From Oxalicibacterium faecigallinarum (GTDB lineage: Bacteria > Pseudomonadota > Gammaproteobacteria > Burkholderiales > Burkholderiaceae_D), in contig NZ_BMDI01000001.1 of assembly GCF_014635705.1 (NCBI RefSeq), positions 1,690,008-1,754,007 of the forward strand: a DNA stretch of 64,000 nucleotides, in the 5' to 3' direction. The notes under the pieces are model-generated. The model saw only the letters and a list, made by a program, of their open reading frames with translations, had not been told where the DNA came from and searched no databases. Both the position numbers and the translations under genes were made by a program. Shown piece after piece: positions 41,144-51,398 of this stretch (the stretch's first letter is position 1; each line of letters opens with the position of its first letter).

Positions 41144-41530
41144 TCAGGCATCCAGTACATTTTTCAGCCATTGCATGGTGTCTCCATCCATTGCAATGAC
41201 ATCAAACCGGCACGCCGATGGCATGCGGTAACGCTGAAGAAAGTGTTGTGCCGCCGTAATCAGACGGCGCTGTTTGGCGGGCGTCACACTTGCAGCAGCG
41301 CCACCAAAAGTGGTGTGACTGCGTTTGCGCACTTCGACAAACACGAGCATCGATCCATCCTGCATGATCAGATCGATCTCGCCGCCTTTGCACAAGTAAT
41401 TACGCTCAACCAGTGTGAGCCCTTGTTCTTGCAGATAGACCAGCGCGGCATCTTCGGCGCGACTGCCCTCGATCTGTCTGGCCGTACGCGGCTTGAGCAA
41501 GGAGGGCATACGCACAATGAAGAGACCCAT
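41144..41530 (-). CDS. yraN: YraN-family (UPF0102) predicted endonuclease-fold protein
   Basis: A 128-residue protein with the restriction-endonuclease-like core of this family: conserved E26 region (GSRAEDAALVYLQEQG), GGEIDLIMQDGSMLVFVEVRKR with the D..EVK-like acidic and basic residues, and KQRRLITAAQHFLQ. Biochemical role unproven. Between lpoA and diaA, as in enterobacteria; it starts 8 bases after the lpoA stop. A Met seven codons in could be the real start. Confidence 0.9.
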   Translation of the reverse strand: MGLFIVRMPSLLKPRTARQIEGSRAEDAALVYLQEQGLTLVERNYLCKGGEIDLIMQDGSMLVFVEVRKRSHTTFGGAAASVTPAKQRRLITAAQHFLQRYRMPSACRFDVIAMDGDTMQWLKNVLDA

Positions 41531-41538
41531 TGATTGCG

Positions 41539-42798
41539 TTACTGATTTTCCAGCGGCTGCACGACACCCTGGCGATAAACGGCGGGTTGCATCACGCGCT
41601 TGAAGCGCGTGGCGTTGCTCCCAAAGCGAATCGACAATTTGCCTGTCACCCCATCCAGATCGAAATCGGTCTGGCGAATCGCGATATTGTGTGCCACACG
41701 ATACGCATCGATACCGAGTGCGTAGAGACGTTCGATATCCGGACTCCGACGTTGATCCGGATTCTGCGGCAGGCGCGGATAGGTCATCACAGCCGCATGA
41801 TCAGCTTGCAACTGCCATGGCATGTCGAGCAGGCGCACGCCTTCCAGATCCAGCAACGGTGTGGCCACCATCCAGTCAGCAAGCGAATGCGGATTCAATT
41901 GCGAAATACCATAAGTCGATACTTCACCGCCCACACCTACGCGCAACTGCACGGTTTGCGCGGCATCCAGCGCCACAAAAAGCACGACAGGGCGAGCGGT
42001 CTGAATCCGATTACGCAAATCAAGCAAGCCATTGGGATTGATGAAGCCACTCGTCATCGCCAGTTCGATTGTTTCGACCTGCAACCCCATTCCACGCCAG
42101 GCAGACGCAAACGCCGCTGCAGCACGACGCTGCCACGATACGTTGGTAGAAATCGCAAAGGCTTTCATCGCTGTTCTGCCACCACCGACCGATGCAGCAA
42201 TCTGCCGTGCTTCATCCTCGACCGACAAACCCATCGCCAGCAGATTGGAAGACGTGGCTTCGGTTGCATCCGGCTGTGCCAGTGCGATGGTTGGCTTGAC
42301 GACGGCACGATTCTGCACGATGGCCGTCACGCCACTACGTGTCAGCGGGCCCACGACGATATCGTTTCCGGCCACAGCATTCTGATAGCCAGCCAGCACG
42401 TCTTCCGGTGTTTCGCCGGTTTCGATGAGATTGACAACAATATTGGCGCGTTCATGCTGCCAGGCCGCCATGAAACCGGCGCGTACCGCATCCGAGACCT
42501 GCGACAGTCCCTCGGAGCGACTTGGCAGCAGCAATGCAATTCTGGTTGGTGGCGTGATCGGCATGACAACAGGCGCCTCAATCGACTCGGCGATGGCACC
42601 GCCGACAAACTCGTCCGATAGCGCTTCCAGCGTCAGATCGGTCTGTGCCAGTTGCATGCCATCCAGCGACCTGACCTGCATCTGGGCGGTTACACTATTG
42701 GCTACCTCACCATCGAACATTGCGTTTGCCCAAACGGGAGCGCACAATCCGCTGATCAGTCCTGCCAGTACAACACGCCGCGCCCAATGTCCCAACAT
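41539..42798 (-). CDS. lpoA: LpoA-like penicillin-binding protein activator
   Basis: A 419-residue exported protein with the periplasmic-binding-protein fold of LpoA (activator of PBP1a). The ATG at 42798 has GGGAGG six bases upstream. Compared with the 678-residue E. coli protein, it lacks the N-terminal TPR part and keeps the C-terminal module (RIALLLPSRSEGLSQVSDAVRAG..IVVGPLTRSGV). The signal region has a Cys (SGLC) but not a proper lipobox, and a signal peptidase I site (WANA) looks better, so lipid anchoring is doubtful. Divergent from rsmI, as in E. coli. Confidence 0.82.
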   Translation of the reverse strand: MLGHWARRVVLAGLISGLCAPVWANAMFDGEVANSVTAQMQVRSLDGMQLAQTDLTLEALSDEFVGGAIAESIEAPVVMPITPPTRIALLLPSRSEGLSQVSDAVRAGFMAAWQHERANIVVNLIETGETPEDVLAGYQNAVAGNDIVVGPLTRSGVTAIVQNRAVVKPTIALAQPDATEATSSNLLAMGLSVEDEARQIAASVGGGRTAMKAFAISTNVSWQRRAAAAFASAWRGMGLQVETIELAMTSGFINPNGLLDLRNRIQTARPVVLFVALDAAQTVQLRVGVGGEVSTYGISQLNPHSLADWMVATPLLDLEGVRLLDMPWQLQADHAAVMTYPRLPQNPDQRRSPDIERLYALGIDAYRVAHNIAIRQTDFDLDGVTGKLSIRFGSNATRFKRVMQPAVYRQGVVQPLENQ

Positions 42799-42843
42799 CC
42801 GAATCCTCCCATGGCTGAATCTGTTACACTTGTCTCTGCGATT

Positions 42844-43731
42844 ATGCATGATGTCGCACAGCAAACCTTCCCACCCGGCACATTATATGTGGTGGCCACA
42901 CCGATAGGAAATGTCGGTGACATCACGCTGCGCGCGCTGCATGTGCTGAATCTGGTCGATGCGGTTGCCTGCGAAGACACACGCAACACGCGACAGTTGC
43001 TATCCCGTTATGGTTTGAACAAGCCACTGATCGCCGCTCATCAGCACAACGAGCGTGAAATTGCCGACAAACTGATTGCCCGCCTGCAGGCAGGGGAACG
43101 CATTGCCCTGGTCTCGGATGCGGGGACGCCTGCTGTCTCCGACCCGGGTGCACGCATCGTCGATGCGGTACGTGCGGCGAAGCTCCCCGTCACGCCTTTG
43201 CCTGGCGCCTCGGCCGCATTGGCAGCGTTGTCTGCGAGCGGACTCGTGAATGACCAGTTTCACTTCGTCGGCTTTCTGCCCAGCAAGGCGGGGCAGCGTG
43301 ACACCGTGCTGCATGGCCTTACGCAGGTGACGGCCACCATGATTTTTTACGAAGCGCCGCACCGTATCGAAGAAACAGTTGCCGCGCTTGCTTCGGTCTT
43401 CGAGCCACAACGCCAGATCGTCTTTGCGCGCGAACTGAGCAAGCTGTTTGAAGAAATGCATCGATGCGCATTGTCCGATGCCTTATCTTGGCTAGGTGCC
43501 GATGCCAATCACCAGAAAGGCGAATTTGTTCTTTTGGTAGAAGGTGTGGCGACCGATATTGATACGCAGCAGGCAGAAGCCGAACGCATCCTGACCATTC
43601 TTCTGGAAGAATGCTCGGTCAGGCAAGCAGCAGCACTGGCCGCCCGCATCACGGGCAAAAAGAAGAATGCGCTTTATGATCGCGCGCTGGAAATCAAGGC
43701 TAGCAGCAGCGATGACAGTCAGCTTGCCTGA
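42844..43731 (+). CDS. rsmI: 16S rRNA 2'-O-methyltransferase RsmI (C1402)
   Basis: Methylates the ribose of 16S C1402 in the decoding centre. 295 residues of the tetrapyrrole-methylase fold: LYVVATPIGNVGDITLRAL, ACEDTRNTRQLL, LVSDAGTPAVSDPG, PLPGASAALAALSASGL and GFLPSKAGQR. The ATG at 42844 leaves 13 residues before LYVVATPIGN, as in E. coli; a Met eleven codons upstream (42811) is the alternative. Divergent from lpoA with a gap of about 45 bases. Confidence 0.93.
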   Translation: MHDVAQQTFPPGTLYVVATPIGNVGDITLRALHVLNLVDAVACEDTRNTRQLLSRYGLNKPLIAAHQHNEREIADKLIARLQAGERIALVSDAGTPAVSDPGARIVDAVRAAKLPVTPLPGASAALAALSASGLVNDQFHFVGFLPSKAGQRDTVLHGLTQVTATMIFYEAPHRIEETVAALASVFEPQRQIVFARELSKLFEEMHRCALSDALSWLGADANHQKGEFVLLVEGVATDIDTQQAEAERILTILLEECSVRQAAALAARITGKKKNALYDRALEIKASSSDDSQLA

Positions 43732-43755
43732 TCACGCCGCCCGCTTCTGCACACA

Positions 43756-44811
43756 TCAGTGCTGCACAATGAATGGCTTGATGCCGCTGCTCTGCTCGAC
43801 GCGCGCTGCGACCGAGGCCGCGTCATCGCGGGTTGAAAACGGACCGCTGTAAACGCGATACAGATTGTTAACGGACTCGACGCGCAAGGAATACAAAATA
43901 TTGCCAGTGGTCTGCGCGATTCGCGCACGAGCCGTTTCGGCATTCACCGACTGCGCATAGGCACCAAACTGCAAGTAGTATCCGGCAGCGAGCTGAGGTG
44001 CCGCCAATTGGGACGTCGGTGCTGAACCAGATGGTGGCGCCTGTACCGTTTGCTGTACCACAGGCGCAGGTGCAAGCGTTGCTGCTTGCACGACCGGCAT
44101 CAACGCATCGCCGCCGCTATCGGACTGCATCTTGCTGGCGCTGGCATTTCGATTCGCGACAATGCGCTCGATATCTTCCGGCAACAACCGTTCTACTTCC
44201 AGTTCTGTACTACCGTGTCCGATATAACCGAGTCGCAAGGCCGCGGTATAAGACAGATCGATCACACGACCGGAACGGAAAGGACCACGATCATTGACCC
44301 GCACGATGACTTGCTTGCCATTACTGACATTCGTCACGCGCGCGTAAGAAGGAATCGGCAAGGTAGGATGTGCTGCCGTCATCTTGTACATGTCATACAA
44401 CTCGCCGGACGATGTTTTCTGTCCATGGAATTTCTTGCCGTACCAGCTGCCATGGCCGCGCACCTTGTAAGGCCGATCATCGGTGAACGGCTCGTAACGC
44501 TTACCAAACACAACATATGGACTGTTGCCGCGGCGCGAATAAGGCTCAACTTTCGGTATCGCATCAGCCACATCCAGCAAACCCTCCGGGATATCGTCAC
44601 CCGGGCCATCATCGAGATAGTAACCGCCGCGACCGGAACCAGCGGGCGGCAATACGGGATAGGAAGATGGTTTGCCGGAATGTGAAGTCGGCGACGGCTT
44701 GGATGCTGATGACGTGGATAGTGGCGTCGTGCCACAACCAGTGAGAATCAGCAGAGATAAACCGGATACGACAATCGATAGCTCGGGCCATCTGATAGAG
44801 CGGAAAAACAT
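43756..44811 (-). CDS. rlpA: RlpA septal lytic transglycosylase with SPOR domain
   Basis: A 351-residue outer-membrane lipoprotein (lipobox ILTGC, C26) that cleaves naked glycan strands in septal peptidoglycan. A double-psi beta-barrel domain (GHGSWYGKKFHGQKTSSGE..VRVNDRGPFRSGRVIDLSYTAA, in parts) holds the catalytic Asp and Arg region, and a C-terminal SPOR domain (AGYYLQFGAYAQSVNAETAR) targets denuded septal glycans. GGGAG six bases before the ATG at 44811 decides the start. Downstream of rodA on the same strand, the usual place. Confidence 0.93.
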   Translation of the reverse strand: MFFRSIRWPELSIVVSGLSLLILTGCGTTPLSTSSASKPSPTSHSGKPSSYPVLPPAGSGRGGYYLDDGPGDDIPEGLLDVADAIPKVEPYSRRGNSPYVVFGKRYEPFTDDRPYKVRGHGSWYGKKFHGQKTSSGELYDMYKMTAAHPTLPIPSYARVTNVSNGKQVIVRVNDRGPFRSGRVIDLSYTAALRLGYIGHGSTELEVERLLPEDIERIVANRNASASKMQSDSGGDALMPVVQAATLAPAPVVQQTVQAPPSGSAPTSQLAAPQLAAGYYLQFGAYAQSVNAETARARIAQTTGNILYSLRVESVNNLYRVYSGPFSTRDDAASVAARVEQSSGIKPFIVQH

Positions 44812-44887
44812 CGCAACTCCCAATGGCTGCAAGAAACGCAGCCGGATCAAGATCGCCGTGCAGCAATCAGAGAAAATGAACTCGCAC

Positions 44888-46000
44888 TCAGCTTTGCACC
44901 AGCTTTCTGTGCCGCTGGATACTCATCAGGATGCCAACACCCAGACCAAGCGTGACAAACGCCGTGCCACCATAACTGAAGAACGGCAGCGGCACGCCTA
45001 CCACCGGCAGGATGCCACTGACCATGCCCATGTTAACGAAGGCATAGGTGAAGAAAATCATGCTGATCGATCCCGCCAGCAGGCGGCTGAACAAAGTCGG
45101 CGCATGCGCCGCAATCGCCATGCTGCGTGCAATCAGCAGCAGATACAGAATCAACAAAATGATGTTGCCGATCAGGCCAAACTCTTCCGAATACACTGCA
45201 AAGATAAAATCTGTCGTGCGTTCCGGAATGAACTCAAGATGTGCCTGCGTGCCATGCAGCCAGCCTTTACCTGTCAGCCCGCCGGAGCCGATCGCAATCA
45301 TCGACTGGATGATGTGGAAACCCTTGCCTAAAGGATCGGTCGTCGGATCAATCAGCGTCATCACACGGCCACGCTGGTAATCGTGCAGCATCGACCATGC
45401 AATCGGCAGACTCGCAAGCACCACCACGATGCCGGCCACAATGACTTTCCAGGACAGTCCGGCAAAGAAAATCACGTACAAGCCGGCAGCCAGCACCAGC
45501 AGCGAAGTACCCAGATCCGGCTGCTTCATGATGAGCGCAACCGGCACGATCAGCAACAGACCCGCAATCAAGAATTCTCGCCATCGCGTCATGCCTTCAC
45601 GCTTCTGGAAAAACCACGCCAGCATCATCGGCATCCCGATCTTCATGATTTCGGACGGCTGGATCACAACGCCGAGATCCACCCAGCGCCGCGCGCCATT
45701 ACGAATCAAGCCAAACTGCGCCACCGCCAGCAACAGAATAATCCCGCCCACATACATCGGCACGGCAAACCGCATCAGCACTTGCGGCGGAATAATCGCC
45801 ACCGCCCACATCACCAGGAGCGACAGCAGAATATTGCGCAGATGCCCCTCGATACGGCCAGGAAAATCGATACCGGCCGAATACAGCGTGACCGTGCTGA
45901 CAGCCAGAATCAGAAAGACGATCAGCATCAACGGACCATCGAATACCCGCACATACGGGCCGATCAGTTGCAGGAGGGAGCGCTTATCGAGGCTGGCCAT
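44888..46000 (-). CDS. rodA: Rod-shape SEDS glycosyltransferase RodA
   Basis: Polymerises lipid II glycans for side-wall growth together with PBP2. A 370-residue protein with ten membrane spans; family marks include RRWVDLGVVIQPSEIMKIGMPMML (split), the conserved QPDLGTSLLV with catalytic Asp, and GVPLPFFSYGGTAFV at the C-terminus. Its ATG lies four bases after the mrdA stop, so the pair is coupled. Confidence 0.96.
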   Translation of the reverse strand: MASLDKRSLLQLIGPYVRVFDGPLMLIVFLILAVSTVTLYSAGIDFPGRIEGHLRNILLSLLVMWAVAIIPPQVLMRFAVPMYVGGIILLLAVAQFGLIRNGARRWVDLGVVIQPSEIMKIGMPMMLAWFFQKREGMTRWREFLIAGLLLIVPVALIMKQPDLGTSLLVLAAGLYVIFFAGLSWKVIVAGIVVVLASLPIAWSMLHDYQRGRVMTLIDPTTDPLGKGFHIIQSMIAIGSGGLTGKGWLHGTQAHLEFIPERTTDFIFAVYSEEFGLIGNIILLILYLLLIARSMAIAAHAPTLFSRLLAGSISMIFFTYAFVNMGMVSGILPVVGVPLPFFSYGGTAFVTLGLGVGILMSIQRHRKLVQS

Positions 46001-46004
46001 GGGA

Positions 46005-47924
46005 TTACTCTATCAACTCGCCGGCAGCCGGCACGATAACCGGCGCAGCAATCGGGTTGCCGTCCTTGTCCTGCGCACGCTTGCCCAGCAGATAATAATC
46101 AAGCGCCACCTTGGCAATCGGTGCCGCCGCTGCGGCACCCCATCCGCCATTTTCGACAATCACGGCCAGCGCAATCTTCGGCTTGTCGATTGGCGCAAAA
46201 GCCGTGTAGAGCGAGTGATCGCGCTGACGCTCCTTCAGCTTGGCGGCGTCATACTTGTCGTTCTGAGCAATCGTGATCGCCTGTGCGGTGCCGGTCTTGC
46301 CCGCGGATTCGTATCCGGCATTACGGAAGACGCGCGAACCTGTACCTTCCTTCACCACACCTGCCATCGCACGTTTGACGAAATCGATGTTTTCCTGCTT
46401 GAGCGGAATGCGATAGCTTTCCTTCTGTACCGTCAATGCACGCTGACCGGTGAGCCCATCCTCAATCATTTTGACCAGATGCGGTTTCATCACCACACCA
46501 TTGTTGGCAAGAACGGCAACCGCATTTGCCAGTTGCAACGGCGTAAAGGAGTTATACCCCTGACCGATCCCGATCGAGATGGTTTCCCCTGCATACCAAC
46601 GTTTCTGTTCGGGGCGACGATATGCTTCGCGCTTCCATGTCGTTGATGGCAGTACGCCCGTGCGCTCAAAATCAAGATCGATGCCGGTTTTCTGACCGAA
46701 CCCGAATGGCTTCATGAAATCGTGAATGCTATCCACGCCCAGATCATTAGCCAGCGTGTAGTAGTAGGTATTGCAGGATTCCACGATGGACTTGTACATG
46801 TCGACAATCCCGTGTCCACCCACCTTGTCGTCGCGGAAGCGATGATTGCCGAACCAGAAATAACCGGGATCGGAAATGGCATCCGACGGCTTGCGCTTGC
46901 CGGTTTCCAGCGCGGCCAGCGCCATGAAAGGCTTGTACGTCGATCCCGGCGGATACGCGCCGGACAGCGGACGATTCAACAGCGGGTGGTCAGGCGAGTT
47001 GTTGAGCGCGTCCCAGCTTTGCTGATCAATTCCTTCCACAAACAGATTGGGATCGAAGGTCGGCATGGAAACGTACGCCAGAATGTCACCAGTCTCCGGC
47101 TCGATCGCAATCAACGCACCACGCCGATTACCGAACGCCTGCTCGACAACCTTTTGCAATTCGATATCGATCGACAAAATCAGGTTGGAACCTGCCGTTG
47201 CGGACGTGCGCGATAACGTTCTGACCGGACGACCACCAGCCGACACTTCCACTTCCTGATAGCCGGTTTTACCGTGCAGATATTCTTCGTAACTGCGCTC
47301 GACACCTTCTTTGCCGATGTGTTCGGTGCCGCGGTAATTCGCCGTATTGCCCGCTTCATCAATGCGATCAGCCTCGCGCTGATTGATACGCCCGATGTAA
47401 CCAATTACATGCGCCGCTGTGGCACCTTGCGGATATTGACGGAACAGACGCGCTTGCACTTCCACGCCGGGAAAACGATAGCGTTGCGCAGAAAACCGGG
47501 CGACTTCCTCATCGGTCAGGCGCACGCGAATCGGCGAGCTGGCCAGATTTCTTGATTCTTCGCGCAGTTTGCGAAAACGACGCAGATCACGCGGCTGGAT
47601 CTCGATGATTTTTCCGAGCTCTTCGATGACATCATCGAGCTTGCCCTGAATCTTGGAGGGGGTAATTTCCAGCGTGTAAGCAGAAAAGTTGCGCGCCAGA
47701 ACCACACCATTGCGGTCGGTAATCAGCCCCCGGTTGGGCACTACCGGAATCACGGAAATACGATTGTCTTCCGCCTGCGCCACATAGGCATCGTGGCGAT
47801 AGACCTGCAGCCAGAAAAAACGCACTGCCAGTACGGCGAACAGCAAAAACACCAGTGCACCCGCGACCGACAACCGCACACGAAAGCGCTGTAATTCACG
47901 TTCGGTATCTTTGAATTCAGTCAT
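46005..47924 (-). CDS. mrdA: Penicillin-binding protein 2
   Basis: Side-wall transpeptidase partner of RodA. 639 residues: one N-terminal membrane span (about 20-42), a pedestal domain, and the transpeptidase domain with SxxK at S328-K331 (PPGSTYKPFM), SxN in IVESCNTYY, and KTG in SAGKTGTAQA. The length and motif positions match E. coli PBP2. Located between mreD and rodA in the rod-shape operon. Confidence 0.96.
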   Translation of the reverse strand: MTEFKDTERELQRFRVRLSVAGALVFLLFAVLAVRFFWLQVYRHDAYVAQAEDNRISVIPVVPNRGLITDRNGVVLARNFSAYTLEITPSKIQGKLDDVIEELGKIIEIQPRDLRRFRKLREESRNLASSPIRVRLTDEEVARFSAQRYRFPGVEVQARLFRQYPQGATAAHVIGYIGRINQREADRIDEAGNTANYRGTEHIGKEGVERSYEEYLHGKTGYQEVEVSAGGRPVRTLSRTSATAGSNLILSIDIELQKVVEQAFGNRRGALIAIEPETGDILAYVSMPTFDPNLFVEGIDQQSWDALNNSPDHPLLNRPLSGAYPPGSTYKPFMALAALETGKRKPSDAISDPGYFWFGNHRFRDDKVGGHGIVDMYKSIVESCNTYYYTLANDLGVDSIHDFMKPFGFGQKTGIDLDFERTGVLPSTTWKREAYRRPEQKRWYAGETISIGIGQGYNSFTPLQLANAVAVLANNGVVMKPHLVKMIEDGLTGQRALTVQKESYRIPLKQENIDFVKRAMAGVVKEGTGSRVFRNAGYESAGKTGTAQAITIAQNDKYDAAKLKERQRDHSLYTAFAPIDKPKIALAVIVENGGWGAAAAAPIAKVALDYYLLGKRAQDKDGNPIAAPVIVPAAGELIE

Positions 47925-47995
47925 GCGTTCTCAATCGCAAATCGCGCAGTGCAGCGATCTGTAAAAATCGTTTCATCCATCTGAGCCGGCACGAC

Positions 47996-48511
47996 TCAGA
48001 TTGGACGGGTATCGTCGCGATTCGTCGCACGGCGCTGTGGCGCCAGGAGCAACCAGGTCACGACCGGCCACAGTGCGGCGGCTATCAGGCTTTCCAGAAA
48101 CAGCATCCAGCCAGGGAACGCACCACCCACGAATACGCGGATGATCAGTCCCACCATTTGCGCCACCAGCAACAAGCTGAATACATGCAGCGCCTGCACG
48201 CCCATCGGAAACCACAGCACACGGCGGTGAATCATGATGGCGAAATAAGACAGCAAGGTATAGGACAGCGCATTTTCGCCAAGCAACGCTGCGTCATGCA
48301 CGTCCATCAGCAAACCCATGAAGAATGCAATGCCGATACCAACCTTGCGGGGCTGATGAATACTCCAGAACACCAGCGTCAGCGCGACGAAATCCGGCAC
48401 ACCAACCCACTGTCCCCATGGCAGCAGGTTCAGCAGAAAAGCGATCAGCAGGCTGAATGCAATAAAGAATCCATTGGCCGGCAACAGAATGTAATGCGGA
48501 TGCTGGTTCAT
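47996..48511 (-). CDS. mreD: Rod shape-determining protein MreD
   Basis: A 171-residue inner-membrane protein with about five hydrophobic helices, part of the elongasome with MreC, RodA and PBP2. Recognised by position, length and stretches such as PDFVALTLVFWSIHQPRKVGIGIAFFMGLLMDV (read in parts). The ATG at 48511 overlaps the mreC stop in TGATG, so translation is coupled. A GTG one codon earlier is possible. Confidence 0.92.
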   Translation of the reverse strand: MNQHPHYILLPANGFFIAFSLLIAFLLNLLPWGQWVGVPDFVALTLVFWSIHQPRKVGIGIAFFMGLLMDVHDAALLGENALSYTLLSYFAIMIHRRVLWFPMGVQALHVFSLLLVAQMVGLIIRVFVGGAFPGWMLFLESLIAAALWPVVTWLLLAPQRRATNRDDTRPI

Positions 48512-49497
48512 CACGGCGCCTTCTGTTCAGGTGTTGATTCGGAGGCGGGCGAGGCCGACGCGTCCGGCTTTTTCTCTTCCACCACATCGCCTCGGCTGCT
48601 GGCATGCCCCAACAACCCTTTTTTCCTGGCCGCCTGCTTGGCATCATCTTCAGGACGCGGCTCAAACTGGTTTTCAACCAGCAAGATCAGCAACTGGCGA
48701 TTGCGATCCACCCCCGCCAGCGGCGTGCAAACAATGCGTGCAAAGGAATCGGACTTGCGGTCCACCTCCGTCACCTTGGCCACCATCAGCCCCGCCGGAT
48801 AGATGCCATCGATGCCTGAGGTCACCAGCATGTCGCCTTCTTCGATATCGACATTCGGCGGCAGGAAACGCAACTCAAGCAGATTGGACTGGCCACGACC
48901 ATACGCCACGCTGCGCAAACCGTTGCGCACCACTTGCACCGGCACGACCTGATCTTTATCCGTCACCAGCGTCACTTCGGAACTGAAAGGGAAAACACGT
49001 GTGACCTGCCCGACCACACCGACATGGTCAATCACCGGCTGACCGCGCTCGACATCATGCTGACTGCCCCGGTCAAGCATGATCTTGCGGGTAAAACGAT
49101 CTCGCGTATCGTAAAGAATTTCCGCCATCACGGATTTGACCGGCACACGCTCCTTGGCATCCAGCAGTTGGCGCAACTGCGCATTTTCGGCAACCAGATG
49201 CTGCCCTTGCTGCAAAGCCTGGGCGTCGGTAGTCTGCTGCTGCTTGAGCAGAAGGTTTTCTTTCTTGATTTCAGAGAGCGAGGTGAAGTAGTCACCGACG
49301 TAAAGCAACACGTCGCGTGGCACCAGGGCGACCACCTGCAAAGGATAGAGCGCGGTCGACACCACTTGTCGCACCACGCCCAGCGAGCGCATATGCGAGT
49401 CAACCGTCAGCAGCACCAGCGCAATCAGCGCGAAGCACACCATTTTTGCGCGTGCCGAAGCACCTTGTTTGAAAAGCGGTGGTGGGCTGTATTCCAT
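48511..49497 (-). CDS. mreC: Rod shape-determining protein MreC
   Basis: A 328-residue single-span protein that activates PBP2. N-terminal cytosolic stub, one membrane span (about 20-38), a periplasmic coiled coil (about 70-110, rich in Glu/Gln/Leu), two beta-barrel domains (VTDKDQVVPVQVVRNGLRSVA..GDMLVTSGIDGIYPAGL) and a Pro/Ser/Glu-rich tail. It follows mreB by 158 bases and couples to mreD. Confidence 0.95.
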   Translation of the reverse strand: MEYSPPPLFKQGASARAKMVCFALIALVLLTVDSHMRSLGVVRQVVSTALYPLQVVALVPRDVLLYVGDYFTSLSEIKKENLLLKQQQTTDAQALQQGQHLVAENAQLRQLLDAKERVPVKSVMAEILYDTRDRFTRKIMLDRGSQHDVERGQPVIDHVGVVGQVTRVFPFSSEVTLVTDKDQVVPVQVVRNGLRSVAYGRGQSNLLELRFLPPNVDIEEGDMLVTSGIDGIYPAGLMVAKVTEVDRKSDSFARIVCTPLAGVDRNRQLLILLVENQFEPRPEDDAKQAARKKGLLGHASSRGDVVEEKKPDASASPASESTPEQKAP

Positions 49498-49655
49498 TTA
49501 ATGCCTGGGGGACCTGCAGGAGGTTGCCGGGACGCGCTGCCGAGTCGGACCTGATACATCGAGTACACCGACTGCGGCAACAAACTCCATTTTGCTACTG
49601 ACTTTCTTCATCGGACCATGCTGTCATCAGAAGGAGGTGCAAAGAATGGTAAAAA

Positions 49656-50744
<1,089 letters not shown>

Positions 50745-50965
50745 TTACAAATGGGGAACTTCGTGCCGCGGCCTGCCCGTATTCTGAGCGCCAGCAAGGC
50801 ATTAGCGGCGTATTCTACCTTATAATTCCGCTTGATTTGACCCATAAAAATCGCAAAAAACATGCAGCTTATGCGCGATCTTGTCGCCAACTGGTAATAA
50901 CAGGCATGCATTTGTCTGAATCCGGTTTTCTTAATATTTTGTCAGCATTTTTGCTGTTTTCGACC

Positions 50966-51268
50966 ATGTCCCTCGAACTTTCCGACGTCAAACGTTTATC
51001 CATCCTCGCGCAGATCGAGCTGAATGAAACCCAGTCCACCCAGACTCTCGACAAGCTCAACGGCATCTTTTCGCTGGTAGAGCAATTGCGCGCAGTGGAT
51101 ACCGCAGGCATCGAGCCGCTGAATCATCCGATCGCTGCCATGCAACCCGATCTGTCGTTGCGCCTGCGCGATGATGTCGCCAGCGAGCCAAATCGTCGCG
51201 AGGATTATCAAAAGCCGGCACCGGCGTCACAGGATGGCTTGTACCTCGTACCAAAAGTCATCGAGTAA
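50966..51268 (+). CDS. gatC: Asp/Glu-tRNA amidotransferase subunit C
   Basis: A 100-residue clamp subunit of the GatCAB complex. Start MSLELSDVKRLSILAQIELNE in parts, and the conserved PLNHPI..LRDDVASEPNRREDYQKPAPASQDGLYLVPKV (split). The ATG at 50966 is chosen because homologues start here; a longer frame from 50837 has no family likeness. First gene of gatCAB, which implies that Asn- and/or Gln-tRNA is made by transamidation. Confidence 0.93.
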   Translation: MSLELSDVKRLSILAQIELNETQSTQTLDKLNGIFSLVEQLRAVDTAGIEPLNHPIAAMQPDLSLRLRDDVASEPNRREDYQKPAPASQDGLYLVPKVIE

Positions 51269-51398
51269 GAGTGAGGCAGCGACCGGTCTCATCAATCGTC
51301 GCCCAGTTCTTATCGATAGAAAACGTCTGATGCGCCTGACACCATAACTTCCCTCTTGTCTCGCGCTTCATCGTCGTCACAACATTCCGTTTTTCATC

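Noticed and set aside
50837-50965. N-terminal extension of gatC by 43 codons
   Set aside because: Homologues start at MSLELSDV; the extra region is promoter-like and A+T-rich.
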